64,000 bases of DNA, from assembly GCA_011503125.2 (NCBI GenBank), contig WWBZ02000022.1, positions 1,550,001 through 1,614,000 of the forward strand, read 5' to 3'. The notes below the pieces were generated by a model. The model made no database searches, was not told the origin of the DNA, and saw only the letters and a program-made list of their open reading frames with translations. The position numbers were made by a program, and so were the translations under genes. Of the stretch, positions 11,044-22,525 are shown one piece after another; positions within the stretch are counted from its first letter, which is position 1; every line of letters begins with the position of its first letter. The DNA comes from Botryosphaeria dothidea. Lineage: Eukaryota; Ascomycota; Dothideomycetes; Botryosphaeriales; Botryosphaeriaceae.

Positions 11044-11882
11044 AAAGGAGAGGGGGCACCGGAACGAATCCTTTTAGCTTGAGTGATACAGGAGTGGGGG
11101 AAGTGTCTCTAACGTTTACCTGATGATGCATCTCATCGACACAGCACGACATTGCGGCATTTGTTTTCCTTTCTGACGCGGCGGAATCTGGCGTTTTGAG
11201 AGAATATACCCTTCGGCAGCCGGCAAGCCAGCCTTTTCTTTCTCCATTATGTATTTTTTTTTGACAAGACGAATATCAGCCATGTCTTCCTCTTTCAATG
11301 GATGCAGCCATTCGGTTCATGTTACCCCGCCTTTCGTAAGCTTTTTCGCGTCGTGCAGCAAGCCCGCTCGAACAAAGCGAGTCGTGGCTGCAGTTTTCGC
11401 TGCAGTCCGCATTTTCGGCATCGGAATTGCGAAAGGCGGCGGATCCTGTTATGCGCCCTACTTCATCAACCACCTAATCAAGTCACACTGTTACCCCACA
11501 ACGCACTCTATATACGATACAAGCGCCTCGGCGTGCAGGCCTTTTGACTCGTGCTCGCAGTTCCGTTACACGCAGTTGGGTCGCCTCTTCACCGCTCGGC
11601 CATGGTGCCGCCACCGAGGCTGGCTGTGCTGCTGTCTTGATAATATTTAATCAGCGGGGAGTCAGATAAGGCATGCACTTTTCTGCTGGTCTGTGATGTG
11701 TGCATTCCGAGTGTGTGTTATCGTCGATTGAAGTGCCGGTGGTTAGGTTGTCTGAAAAGGAGTATAAGTAGAAGCATGGAGAAGGCAGCGTATAAAGGAT
11801 TACAGCTGCACAGGACTACACTCCGAAGTCTCTCAACTCACTGCATCTTCAGGTCACTCGGTTGTGCGCATTCCTCGTCAAC
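11044..11882. other. Intergenic / promoter of secreted hydrolase
   Basis: No gene recognised. The distal end carries the promoter of the next gene, with a TATA-like element at 11791. Confidence 0.5.
11791..11797 (+). promoter_or_regulatory. TATA-like box
   Basis: TATAAAG, 92 bp upstream of the ATG at 11883; placement is normal for a fungal TATA element. A second weaker TATAAG lies at about 11763. Confidence 0.45.
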
Positions 11883-12754
11883 ATGAAGTTCACCAGTCTT
11901 CTTTCGCTCCTTGCCGTGCCGTTGCTGGCCATTGCGGACTGTGAGTCCCCTCGAAGCTCCTTGACTCTCTTCTCAACGGTGCTCCTGCACGGTATTCCGC
12001 AGATCTAGAGCTAATATTTCCATCCAGCGGTCCCTTTCGAGCGCCTCGACAAAGACGACGCCGTAAGCTTTCCCTCCCTTCCTCCCCCCTCCCCGTTCCA
12101 ACCCCCTAACCAACCCACCAGGTCCTCCTCATCCTCGACCTCCAAGTCGGCCTCTACCAGCTCGCTCGCGACTGGGACCCGACCCTCTACCGCGACAACC
12201 TCCTCGCCCACGCCGCCCTCGGCCAGCTCTTCCCCTCCCTCCCCGTCGTCCTCACCACGTCCGCCCAGTCCGGCCCCAACGGGCCCCTGCCCAAGGAGAT
12301 CCTCGACATGTACCCGTCGGCGCCGCTGGTCCAGCGCCAGGGCGAGGTCGACGCGTGGGACAACGCCGACTTCCGCGCCGCGATCCGCGCGACGAACCGC
12401 TCGCAGGTGATCGTGGGGGGCATCACGACGGACGTGTGCACGACGTTCCTGGCGCTGAGCCTGCGCGCGGAGGGGTACGGCGTGTGGGCGAACGTGGAGG
12501 CGAGCGGGACGACGACGCCGCTGATCAGGGACGCGTCGAACGGGCGCATGGCGCGCGCGGGCGTGCAGCTGGTGAGCCTGTTTAGCATCGTCACGGATTT
12601 GATGAGGGATTGGCGCAACACGCCCGGCGCCGCAGAGGTCATTCCGTGGCTCGATCGCTGGTATCCGGCGTACACGTGGGTGGCGAGGGCGCATGGGGAG
12701 GCGGTGGGGAATGGCAGTTTGATTCCGGGGGAGGCGGAGCTGTTGAGCGGGTAG
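11883..12754 (+). CDS. Secreted isochorismatase-like (cysteine hydrolase) protein
   Basis: Three exons: 11883-11940, 12028-12062, 12122-12754, 241 aa. Introns are 87 and 59 bp, each with GTGAGT/GTAAGC donors. Residues 1-18 form a signal peptide (KFTSLLSLLAVPLLAIA). The remainder is a YcaC-like isochorismatase fold: the catalytic Asp sits in VLLILDLQVGLY and the nucleophile Cys in VGGITTDVCTTFLALSLRAEGY, with the typical cis-peptide IxTDxC context. The family hydrolyses amides, ureas or vinyl ethers, and the substrate is unknown here. Secretion is unusual because most fungal members are cytosolic. Two Asn-X-Ser/Thr sites are present (NRS, NGS). A short (GTG)n tract lies just downstream. Confidence 0.85.
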
Positions 12755-13888
12755 GGGGTTAGGAGTTGGGTATGGTTAGGGAGGGGGGTGTTGGGAGTGG
12801 GGAAGGTGTGGGTGTAGGGCTGCGTGGTGGTGGTGGTGGTGGTGGTCGGATGAAGGATGGGAATGGTGAGGGCGGGGTCTACACCTGTACTCGTTACATC
12901 CTCTTTCTACGACCATGCGGGGGTGAGGATGTTGGATCAATAATGATTTAATATTTGACACTCGCACAATCTGGTTCGGTCGGAGATGCATCAATCATGG
13001 CCTGAAAGCATAGAAATTTCTCGTGAAACCTTGAAATAGGAGAAGATGCGAAACCCCGTATCTGAGTGGAATTCTGTCCACGCGTAATATAGAAGCTTCG
13101 CATGGAAGCGATAGTCACAGGTGTTCGCTCCACAATCAGTCATATTCTTAATCTGAATTTGGTCGGGTAACTTAGATTTTCGAAGCCAATCAAGAATTCT
13201 ACTTTCTGCGTTTGCTACAACAGTTGATTCTTGAATTCAATTGCGGGGAGGCCAATAACCAAAGAACGCCTGCGTTTTGTTTCACCGCACGTTGACGTGG
13301 CTTCGAAGATCATGACGGTCGGGGATCCGAACGTCAGCTTACCTTCTCCGTGGGTCTTTAAGCATCTGTACCCATGGTCCAGAAGGCTGGATGGCTTGCA
13401 TGCATTCGGTTAGCTTCATCAACCCTTGCGGGGTAGTTGGGGGCTAATCCATCCAGCTGGGACGACGACTAGGGCGCAGAAGCAGTGGAAGCCTAACGAC
13501 ACTTTAGCTCACGATTAGCGAGAATGTTAATAGCATCATCATGGTGGAAGCATGGCAGCGTGAACTTCGTGTCATCAGAAGGCGCATTGGTTGGCACGAG
13601 TTGGCAGTGGTGCCGATGCGGATGTGGGTGCAGGATCACAGATGACGTCCTCGATTGCGGTCTTAGAACTGCCGACTTGGGCTAAAATGCAGCAAAGGAC
13701 TTTCCGTTACTGATATATTGGATTTCAAGAAGGGATTTTACAGAAGGTTGTTAAAAAATCTTAGTCTCGTGGTTGAAATGAACAGAAGTGATCTCCCAGT
13801 AGTACACCATTACATCATGCTCGCCAAACAAATATAGTTCCGCTCTATTCCTTTTTGCATTATCAAGCCGTACATTCATTATAGGATA
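12755..13888. other. Intergenic, no gene seen
   Basis: Holds a GTG/GGT microsatellite just after the preceding gene, otherwise AT-richer sequence with no credible frame. It contains both 3' ends of the convergent neighbours. Confidence 0.5.
12824..12846. repeat. (GTG)n microsatellite
   Basis: About 23 bp of uninterrupted GTG repeats, 70 bp after a stop codon. Confidence 0.8.
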
Positions 13889-14971
13889 TTAGCGTTTCAA
13901 TCGCGCTGTCGCCGGTCTCATGGTGGATCCGTCTACCGGGGGGTTTGTAAACTTTGAATCATATCTCTGAGGACCAGGCTCCGGAAACATGGGCGTATCG
14001 CTTCCCGGGCCGTTGTCCAACTCAACAACGGTGGCAGGTGGCGGTCGCATCCGCTGGCCACCTTTGCGCAAAGTGTAGAGTACCGGCGCATTCACAGCCA
14101 CGGCTGCCACGAAAAGCTCGATACTCGCCCATGTTGTGCGGTTGACCTGGCTGACTGCCTGATTGTGGTTTTGTGGAAGTCTAATGACGGTGATGATGAC
14201 GATGAAAAATCCGAGACAAAAAAGCGATGCGATGTGGAGGCGCTGAAGAAGCGGTCGTCTTAAGTAGTGAAAGAAAATCGGAATAGGGAGTGCCATGAGC
14301 ATGACGTCGGTAACGATGTTCAAAACGCCGAGGGTGAGTAGCTGAACCTGCGCTTGAGAGCATTTTCCTTCGCTTGGTCAGATTCTTTTTCCTTCCATGA
14401 CAAGGGGGCGAGTTCCACGAACCTGGATCAGGAATAACTTGCCAATAGTGATGGAAAGGGTCACATTCAGTGAAAGTAACGACTTGCACAGCAACATAGG
14501 AGCCGCCAAAGACGACGAGAAATGTGCGTAGTACGGGGTATTCCCAATGCAGACCCTTGATGAGTTGACGAGTGATGTCGAGGAGGACAAGCTTTTGTAG
14601 CCAAAGACTGAAAGCGCATGAATATCGGACTCAAGTGGCAGCGGGCTCAGAGACGAAAGCGTGACTCACTATGTGTTGTAGAAGACACGGTTTGCTATAG
14701 CAAACTTGCTCCCAATCTCACGCTGATAAATCTTCTCCGGTGTCCAAGTTGTAGAGTCTCGGAGCTTTGGCGACATGTTGTTTGTTCCCCAAGTGATAAC
14801 GACGTGGATCAAGCTGAGGCGGACCAGGGCGCAAAGAAGAGCACCCATGGTGAGGTAGTCACCCATAACGAAAGGCTGGCCTCTCACCTTCCGCAGGATG
14901 AGTCTCGAGGCCATGACGACCACGGCGAGCCAGGTCAACAGCCATAAGATCAGCAGGGTCGGATCATCCAT
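13889..14971 (-). CDS. Seven-TM rhodopsin-domain (Pth11-like) membrane protein
   Basis: Three exons: 14971-14670, 14607-14423, 14367-13889, 321 aa. The second intron (14368-14422) was placed using family motifs: it joins IPDPG to KCSQAQVQLL, and any other pairing breaks the frame. Seven hydrophobic segments fit the fungal rhodopsin-domain family (PF20684): LLILWLLTWLAVVVMASRL, then GDYLTMGALL, YPVLRTFLVVFGGSYVAVQ, LGVLNIVTDVMLMALPIPIF and ASLFCLGFFIVIITVIRL. The family hallmarks HYWQVIPDPG, C-x3-Q and NIVTDVMLMALP are intact. There is no CFEM domain. The C-terminal 60 residues are a Pro-rich cytosolic tail. Members such as Pth11 sense surface or host cues, but most are uncharacterised. It is divergent from the secreted alpha/beta hydrolase. 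Confidence 0.85.
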
Positions 14972-15518
14972 CGGGGGCCGGCCCGAATCGTCGGACGGCG
15001 GATATTATGGAGGAAGTGGGGGAGGGGATTTCCAGAAAATCAGAAAAAGAGATATCTACCGAGTCGACCCTGCATGATATATGGGCATCGGCAGCGGCCG
15101 CAGCATTGCGGACATGGCCTCGGTCCCTGCCAAAGACGGGCACTACGCCTAGCGTTCCTGTCACGTTGACCGTTGCAACGGGGCTTGCGATGACAGGACC
15201 AATTTCCGTCGTGGTGTGCCGGGACGGAGCGGGAAACGCCATGGTGTGAGCGACTAGGCAGTTTATGTGCTTTAATGAGTTCTTGGGAGCCCACCACCCC
15301 ACAAAAGCGCAGCCCTGTGCGCCGCCACCTCGTGCCCGAGAGCCCCTTACGCGGACCTCGACTACAGATCGGCCATTCGCGAATCTATATATCTGATGCC
15401 TGGTGCTCAGATGCAGCTTCGAGACGCGTCCGACCTTCTCCTGACTACTGCAGGCCGTCTTCCCTGGCTTGCTCCTCCACGCATCTGATTCCATTCTGCG
15501 ACGATTCAGCGAGCAGGG
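14972..15518. promoter_or_regulatory. Divergent intergenic region (receptor / hydrolase)
   Basis: 547 bp between opposite starts. No additional gene or recognisable site. Confidence 0.4.
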
Positions 15519-16796
15519 ATGCGTTCGGCAATTTTCTTTTTCCTGGGCATCGCTGGCGCAGCGATCGCCAACCCCACCAACACTACCGACACGCCTCACA
15601 CCCGCCAGTACTTCTACTCCGGCGGCCAGTATGTCACCAACACCGCGGGCGAGCACACCTGGACCGACCAGCTGTACGTCGAGCAATTGACCCCGCTCGC
15701 CGGCATCACCAAGGAGAACCCGATCATCTTCATCCACGGACAAGCCCAGACGGGAACAGTAAGTCTCTATCAACACTTATTTCCGACCTCGGTGCCAAGC
15801 GCCTGCCCACACTACCTGACTCGGCCCTCATCCGGAGGGTCTGATGATCTTATCGGCCCATGACGCAGAACACCAAGGAAAATATCTCGCACCGACCGCG
15901 CGTGTCGCTGATCAGTACGCTTGCAGAACTGGTTGAACAAACCGAACGGCGAGCCGGGCTGGTCATCGTACTTTCTCGGCCAAGGCTACCAGGTCTACGT
16001 CGTTGATCAGACCTACCGCGGCCGTTCGCCGACCACGCCCGGCCTGACCACCAGCGCCTATTCGGCCGAGCTGCTCCAGAAGCGCTTCACCGCGGTCAAG
16101 CAGTACAACCTGTGGCCGCAATCGCAGCTCCACACGCAATGGCCCGGCAACGGCACCATGGGTGACGACTACTTCGACACCTACTACGCCTCCACCGTGC
16201 CGTTCCTCGGCGGCTCCGCCGTCGATCAGCAGACGTCCTTCCAGGACGCCGGCGCGAAGCTGCTCGACCGCATCGGCAAGCCGGCCGTGCTCGTCGCCCA
16301 CAGCCAGGGCGGCCTGATGCCGTGGCTGCTGGCCGACGCCCGCCCGGCCCTCGTCAAGAGCATCGTCTCCATCGAGCCGTCCGGCCCGCCCTTCCGCGAG
16401 GCTGTCTTCTCGACCACCGCGTCCCGCGCCTACGGTCTCACGGATGCGCCGCTGACCTACGACCCGCCCGTCTCCAACGCCACCGCCGACCTCGTCCAGC
16501 AGGTCATCCCCGGCAATGACACTGCGGGTATCTCGGATTGCGTCATTCAGGCCTCGAACAGCACGCGCAAGCTTGTTAACTTGTCTAACATCCCGACGGT
16601 AGTGCTGACGTCCGAGGCGAGCTACCATGTGCCCTACGACTGGTGCACCGTCAAGTTCCTTCAACAGGCTGGTGTCCCGGCTGAACACCTCTCCTTGCCT
16701 GACGTTGGAGTCTACGGGAATGCTCACATGGTATTCCTAGAGAAGAACTCTGATGAGGTGGCCAGTAAGGTGAACGAGTGGGTAGAGAGTCACTGA
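15519..16796 (+). CDS. Secreted alpha/beta hydrolase
   Basis: Two exons: 15519-15758 and 15927-16796 (intron 15759-15926, GTAAGT...TTGCAG, 168 bp), 369 aa. A signal peptide is clear (RSAIFFFLGIAGAAIA). The core is an alpha/beta hydrolase: the oxyanion strand is IIFIHGQAQTG, the nucleophile elbow VLVAHSQGG with Ser in H-S-Q-G, and the probable catalytic His is in VYGNAHMVFLEKN near the C-terminus. The GYQVYVVDQTYRGRS motif after the intron shows that the join is right. Several N-glycosylation sites occur. The substrate is unknown; extracellular esterase/lipase-like or lactonase activity is possible. The intron is long for this window, but no in-frame internal exon could be found. Confidence 0.85.
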
Positions 16797-17933
16797 GCAA
16801 CATGTGCCAAAAACTTCGATATATCACCAAAACTTCTAATAAAAGCACCTCTATGGATTTCAAGCACGAATGGTACAGGCTGAGAATGCGAATTGGATTG
16901 CATGAGGTCATGTGCTTGTGAACTGATGCATTTTACCCTGGCCGTGGTCACCCTTCTACTGATTACCGTATTTGGATTAGCGCATCGCTTAATTTGTAAG
17001 TCGCCAACAGTGAGACACGCCCAAGGGCTCTCGGAGCTGCGATACCTCTTCGGGTTCAGTCCAAAAGGCACTGTAACAACAAATTATACGAGTGTGGGGA
17101 GTCGAAGCATTCGTCCGGATGCAAGTGTCCAAGAAAGTACACGACATTTGCGTCCGGACGAATGCTTCCACTCCCCACATACATGTGCATGTGGCTGACG
17201 TAATTTTAAAACAGCTTACACTTACTTATACCTTATGAATATTCCATACCATCAAGCCTTATGCGATCCACCTTCGAGTCACCGTTTGGTGAGGCTCGCC
17301 TGAGCAATCAGCCACCAGATGTCACTCAAGCAGGCTACTAATGCTATGTGTGCTTGATGAAGGACATCGGGTAGCTCATTCAAGCTCCCTATGCTGGCTT
17401 TGGAATAGTCTGCCGAGATGCAGGATGCATAAGCTTCTCGACCCACAGTTCACGCTCCGTTGACCCGGTTTCCCCACCTCTCCGCTGACAACAGGCAAGT
17501 ACTATGTAGACAAGCCTGGCCACATGCACTTCATGCAGATCTCTCAGGTGTAATGTGGGTGAGTGTCAGCTGTTGCCACGCGCACAACTTCCGAACGGGC
17601 GCACGATACGTTGTCCGAGAAAGCCACCTTTTGAAGGCCCCTTGCATGCTCAAAAGTGTCTCTCTCTTCCGTTTCTGAAGCATCAAAAATTAAGATTCTG
17701 ATGGTCAATGAGCTTGATTGAAATTCTTCTAATCAGAAATTCGCACTCCTGAACCATCCCCGCACCGATTCCCCGCACTCCACCCCGCCACATCCAGCCA
17801 TTTACGGATCATTAGGGCAACTGGCACTTGCACGCGAGACTCAAATACGGCTCCACGGCTGCATCCTTCCACATCCCGCGTCAATGCACCCTCCGCCTCA
17901 CCCCGCCGCAGTTGAACGATCCACAAATTGAGA
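16797..17933. other. Intergenic with a long hairpin
   Basis: No protein-coding gene recognised. It contains the inverted repeat at 17093-17179 and the promoter of the FAD-dependent dehydrogenase. Confidence 0.5.
17093..17179 (+). repeat. Near-perfect inverted repeat (37-bp arms, 13-nt loop)
   Basis: Left arm 17093-17129 (starts TGTGGGGAGT) and right arm 17143-17179 (ends ACTCCCCACA) pair at 34 of 37 positions. Two of the three exceptions (17120/17152 and 17125/17147) are G-U wobbles if the plus strand is transcribed; the third (17103/17169) is C-C. The loop is 17130-17142. It could be a milRNA-like precursor, a small MITE or a foldback terminator; which one cannot be told from the sequence. 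Confidence 0.85.
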
Positions 17934-19616
17934 ATGTCTCCCCCGGAATACGACCTCGTCGTCGTCGGCTCCGGCTTCGCCGGCGCGATGGCGACCCTCA
18001 ACTTCCTCGAGACGTGCAAGGCCGAGGGCAAGCGCGGCCGCGTCGCGCTCGTCGAGGCGGGCCGCGCCGACGAGCGCTGCGGCGCCTCGCGCTGGACGAT
18101 GGCGTACCTGCGCCTCGACGAGCACCTCGCCTTCGACGCGGACTGGAAGCACGAGATGAAGGCCGTCAGCAAGGGGCAGGCCGACCAGGAGTACTGCGAG
18201 AAGCTGGCCGAGGAGGCGCAGCGGACGGCGAAGTATCTGGAGGCGCGCGGCGTGAGGTTTGTGCATCACGATGAGGAGAATGTGCTGTTGGAGTTCAAGA
18301 CGGGACAGCATTTTGTGTATCCGGAGGGGGGCGGGTATGCGATTGTGACGAAGTTGATGGAGCATATCAGGAGCTACCCTAACGCGGATGTGTATTGGGA
18401 GACAGAGGCGAGGCATGTGTTGACGATGCCGCAGGGTGCGGTTAGAGGGTTGCAGGTGAGGAGGAAGGACGGGCTTCTTTATGACCTGTGAGGATCCTGC
18501 TAGTATTCTCCGCCATTATACTGACCAGGTGGTAGTTCTGCGCCGGATGTCGTGCTCGCATGCGGCGGTTTTGAAGGAAACCGCGAGATGCTGGCCAAAT
18601 ATGTTGGGAACCGCACCCACGAATTGCCCCTAATTGCTCCAGGATTGAAGTACAACAAAGGCGCTGGGTTGAACATGGCTCTCGAAGTTGGGGCGGAAAC
18701 AAGCGGTTCGTTCGACGGAATGCACTGCGAACTAGTTGACACCCGGGCACAAAAGCCAGATGCCGTCATCGTACGTTCATCATCAACTCTTCGAGTGACA
18801 GCTGACTTACGGTAATCAGTGGGGCCACAACTACGGGATTGTGGTCAATGAACATTCCAAGCGGTTCTACGATGAGGGAAAAAGACATCTCTTCGCAACG
18901 TTCGAGATGATAGCCCTTGAGCTTTGGAGAGACCACAACCAAAAAGGATACTTCATCACTGATGAGACCATCATGAAGCGCTTCCGCCCTGGTTGGGTAT
19001 ATGATACCACGGACCAGGAGCCAGAGAGAGCGGACACTATCCGCGAACTTGCGGCGAAGCTCGGTTGCAATCCGGATGAGCTTGAAAAGACAGTAACCGA
19101 GTTTAACGAAGCTTGCGACAAAGAGACGCCATTTGATCTGATGAAGCTAGATGGAAAGCGGACACGCGGGCTGAGCCCAGAGAAGACGAATTGGGCTAAC
19201 CCAATAGTTAATGCGCCATTCTATGGGTGCGTGCCGGGAACTTCTCCAAGATCAAAATGGATGCTAACAATGTATAAAGCTACCCACTTGAGGCCCACCT
19301 GACATTCACTTATGGAGGTGTCAAGACAAATACAAACGCACAAGTGCTCGGAACGAACGGTGTCCCTATTCCAGGATTGTGGGCAGCGGGAGAGATGACC
19401 GGTTTGTTTTACAATGGTAATGAACCAAAGAACCCTACCTGTGCACATTTTGAAGGATGCTAAGAAAATACTATAGAATATCCGCCGGCCACTTCAGTGT
19501 TGCGATCCTTAACTTTCGGGCGCCTTGCTGGCACTCAAATTGCACAGAGGCTGAAGAAGGGTGTCTTTGGCAACCTAAGGTCCAGTGTCTCCTCTCTCAC
19601 CAGTTCAAAGCTCTAG
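17934..19616 (+). CDS. FAD-dependent dehydrogenase, fumarate reductase/TcuA-like
   Basis: Five exons: 17934-18487, 18536-18770, 18820-19226, 19280-19416, 19477-19616, 490 aa; every junction preserves frame and family motifs. The first intron uses a GTAG acceptor at 18535, because the nearer CAG would introduce a stop. FAD_binding_2 fold: the dinucleotide motif is YDLVVVGSGFAGAMA, followed by DVVLACGGFEGN, a mid-domain with GYFITDETI, and the flavin-binding end GLWAAGEMTGLFYNEYPPATSVLRSLTFGR. The closest family by layout is tricarballylate dehydrogenase/3-ketosteroid dehydrogenase-like flavoproteins. It ends 202 bp from the convergent isocyanide synthase, so a tailoring role (oxidising an isocyanide intermediate) is plausible but inferred from position only. 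Confidence 0.88.
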
Positions 19617-19818
19617 TCCTGCAACGCCTCTGGAGCAATATTCACGGTCATCGAGATCCTTCACTGGAGAGCATGCCTTCTAGTCCTTTTCACCCTCTTG
19701 TCAAAGAGGGGGGCTCAATTATCTTCAAAAGCAAGAGTGAAGGCTTATTGATTGGGTCTATACCGAACTTTTTTTCAGTCCCCCACTGGCGTAAATACAA
19801 TCTTGGAGGTTTGTTAGC

Positions 19819-21092
19819 TCAGGTGAAGTTTATCTCCGACACGTCAAATCCCAATGCCCTCACACTTCTGAATCTCAAGATCAGTTCTGCCAGCTTTTCC
19901 TCGTCACGCTTGTTCAAAATGAGTGGTTCGGATGTGGTTTTCTTCAAAATGAGCCCCTCGTATTCGTAGTCAATCTCGATCGGCACTTCCAATTCGAAAA
20001 TCTGATTCTTCTCCCTGAAATAATACGGCTTCCCATGCTTTTGGATTAGCTCGTACTTCTCGCGGTACTCCTTGGAATGACCCGGCCGTATCTCTCCATT
20101 TGCCAAGACAACAATGCTGGAATGCCATGGCGTGCCTCTGGATTTGGTATCGTGTGGCAGCAATGGCACTGAGATCTTGGACTTCCCAGTAGATGGATGA
20201 ATGGACAAGCGGATTGCCGTAGCAAACTTCTGGCGAATCAAGTTCTCATAAGCCTGCAGAAACTTTAGCGTACATCCAAGCGGACAGAGAAAGAAAATTA
20301 CAATTAGTCGCTTGATCATCCCCTTTGCCACCTCTTTTGCTGCTTCATCGTATAGCGGAGGGGTTGAAAGAACTTCTTTGTCGAGAGTGGAGCTCCATCT
20401 GAGGTCTTCATCGGCAAGTTTTACATAACCTTCGTAAGTTATCTTGGTGTCCGGATTGCTGCGGATCTCTTGCTCAACATCGAAGTTCTTATCAAGGAAA
20501 TCCGTCTCGAGCTGCTCTCGCAGCCCTGGTACGGATCCCAGGTAGGCTTCTTTCGAGAGTTCGATGCTATCTCCGCAAGGTAGTAAATCCGACAGCCGTA
20601 GGAAGCGGATGAAGTTAAAATCTTTCCGGGCCGCCAACGCTCGGAGTTCGACACCGTAGTCGTAATATTCTTCGTCGGGAATCCCTACAAGATCTTCCAG
20701 TCTGTCAACAGCTGGTGGTATCTGTCATTGCGCTTGAATGTTCCCATACCATTGTACACCGGACCATCCGCGATGAGATGTACCCGGGCTCCGAACATAT
20801 ACGTTTTACGTATCTCTTCACAAAGATGATTGAGCCGTGCAAGTCCAAGTTCCTCGCCGAGATCCGGATGTGGCCCAATGACTTTGTCCAGGTTTCTGTT
20901 CTTCCAGGGGAATGCAGGAAGGACCAGACTGATTTCCCGATTTTCCGAGACAAAAGCGTCTATTTTCTGCCAAGCATCGTGTTTGAAAACTACTGCTTCA
21001 TGGGATGGATCATCATTGGCGTGTTGCGAGAAACGCTTCAAAATGCCAATGACGTCCGCGACGACGTCACGAGAAGTCTCCTCAAAAGTCAT
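19819..21092 (-). CDS. Isocyanide synthase-family protein 1 (DIT1/PvcA, PF05141)
   Basis: Three exons: 21092-20750, 20693-20302, 20253-19819, 389 aa. Motifs in order: VLPAFPWKNRNLDKVIG, PDLGEELGLARLNHLCEEI, VHLIADGPVYND completed across intron 1, VGIPDEEYYDYG, then the C-terminal block RLSIHPSTGKSKISVPLLP and GTPWHSS. These are the hallmarks of the DIT1/PvcA family, which converts the alpha-amine of an amino acid (Tyr, Trp, Val or others) to an isocyanide using ribulose-5-phosphate. Intron 2 (48 bp, GTAATT...CTGCAG) reads through in frame; removing it aligns this protein with its neighbour. It is a stand-alone synthase: no fused TauD oxygenase or NRPS-like part. The amino-acid substrate cannot be predicted. 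Confidence 0.88.
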
Positions 21093-21223
21093 CGCAGTGG
21101 TTTTTCGGGGAAAGAAAAATGGAGAGAAATGAACAAGAGAGAGGAATGTATATTCCAGGTGAATCAGTAAATATATCTATTGTCTTGAGCTATACCTGAT
21201 TGTGATGGGTCCATGTTCCCGTA

Positions 21224-22525
21224 TCAGAACCCTTGCAGCTCCACCCGACTATGCAGGAGTGCCAGGGTTAGTAGCCGTTTCCGATCCTCTTCTCCGATAT
21301 CATCCTTGGCAAATTTTGCACCATCGAGATTGCGGATCACCAAAACCCCGTCATAGCCGTGCTCCATTTCGACATTCACATCCCATCGGAAGAGGTCCGA
21401 TCTTTCCCTGAAGCAATACGTTGTGCCTTTCTTCAGAACAAGATCATGTGTCTCTCGGAGATCAGAGACATGCGCGGTTCTGAATGTTCCTCTTGCGGAA
21501 ACTGCAATGGCGCAATTCCAAGGAGACATCGAGAACCCGCTGGGCTGAGGAATAAGAGGCATTGATAGCTTCGTCGCGCCTGATGACGGATGAATCGACA
21601 GACGGACATAATCAGGGTAGACTTCCCGGATAAGTTTTGCGTATGCCTTAGAGGTAAACATTAGTTGTTCCTTCCGTATCGAGAAAAGGAATTTGGAGTC
21701 TTACAACGCCGCCTGCGATCATCTCCTTCCCAATGGCCTTGACTTTAGCCTTGTACTTTTTGCGGCTGGCAAGATACGTCATGACTGAGCTGTAAGCAAG
21801 GTCTTTCGTTAAGAACTTAGAGTACCCAAGGTAGGTGCGCATGTAGTCTTCATCCGTTTTTAGAAACGCATCAGCATCGAAGCTTGGGTCTCCGTAGCGC
21901 AATGCAAGTTCTCTTCGTGCCATCCCACAAAGACTCAGGTACTTCTGTTTGGAAATCCTGGATTCATTGTGTATCCCGAGCAGATTCATCAAACGTACGA
22001 ATCTGATACATGAGTATCCGCGCTCTTCTGCGAGAGCTCGAACTGCGGAGCCATAGGTCCAAGCATCTTCGTCCGGAATACCCAAGATATCTTCGGATGT
22101 TAGCCTTGAACGATAACGTAAGTAAATGCATGTATACCATTGTAGCACAACCCATCCGTAGCTATCACAACCATTGCTCCAGGTTCATAGACTCGTTGCA
22201 CGCTCCGACAGAGATCGTTCACCCTCGCCAAGGCCAACTCTTCTCCAAGGTCGGGTTCGGTTCCGAGGACTTTGTCGATGCGGTTGATGCTTTTCCAAGG
22301 GAAAGAGGGAAGAACCATTGGGATGAGCTTTCCCTCCAATACATGCTTCTCGATAATAGGCCCAAAGGTCGCCCGTCCTAGCCAGCCTGTCTGCCCAGGT
22401 GCCGAGTGGCTTTTCTCGTGCATACCATAACTCTCGATGACTTTGAGTATTTTTTCAGTAGTATCTGAGAGGGACAAATCATATCCGCTATCGGATCGAC
22501 CTCTCTGGTTCGGGAGACTGGACAT
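21224..22525 (-). CDS. Isocyanide synthase-family protein 2 (DIT1/PvcA, PF05141)
   Basis: Three exons: 22525-22138, 22090-21705, 21646-21224, 398 aa. The start at 22525 (MSSLPNQRGR) has A at -3 and gives a length like its neighbour; the frame stays open upstream to at least 22792, so a longer N-terminus is possible. Motifs match protein 1: MVLPSFPWKSINRIDKVLG, PDLGEELALARVNDLC, VVIATDGLCYND (across intron 1), ILGIPDEDAWTYG, and YVRLSIHPSSGATKLSMPLIP. Both introns interrupt exactly the same codons as in protein 1, so the pair arose by tandem duplication. The middle regions differ considerably, which suggests different substrates or a partner role. The start codon faces the MFS transporter across 774 bp. 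Confidence 0.88.

Noticed and set aside
18500..18535. CAG at 18528 as the acceptor of the first intron in the FAD gene
   Set aside because: It would put a TAG stop in frame; the GTAG acceptor at 18535 keeps the conserved reading LSAPDVVLACGG.
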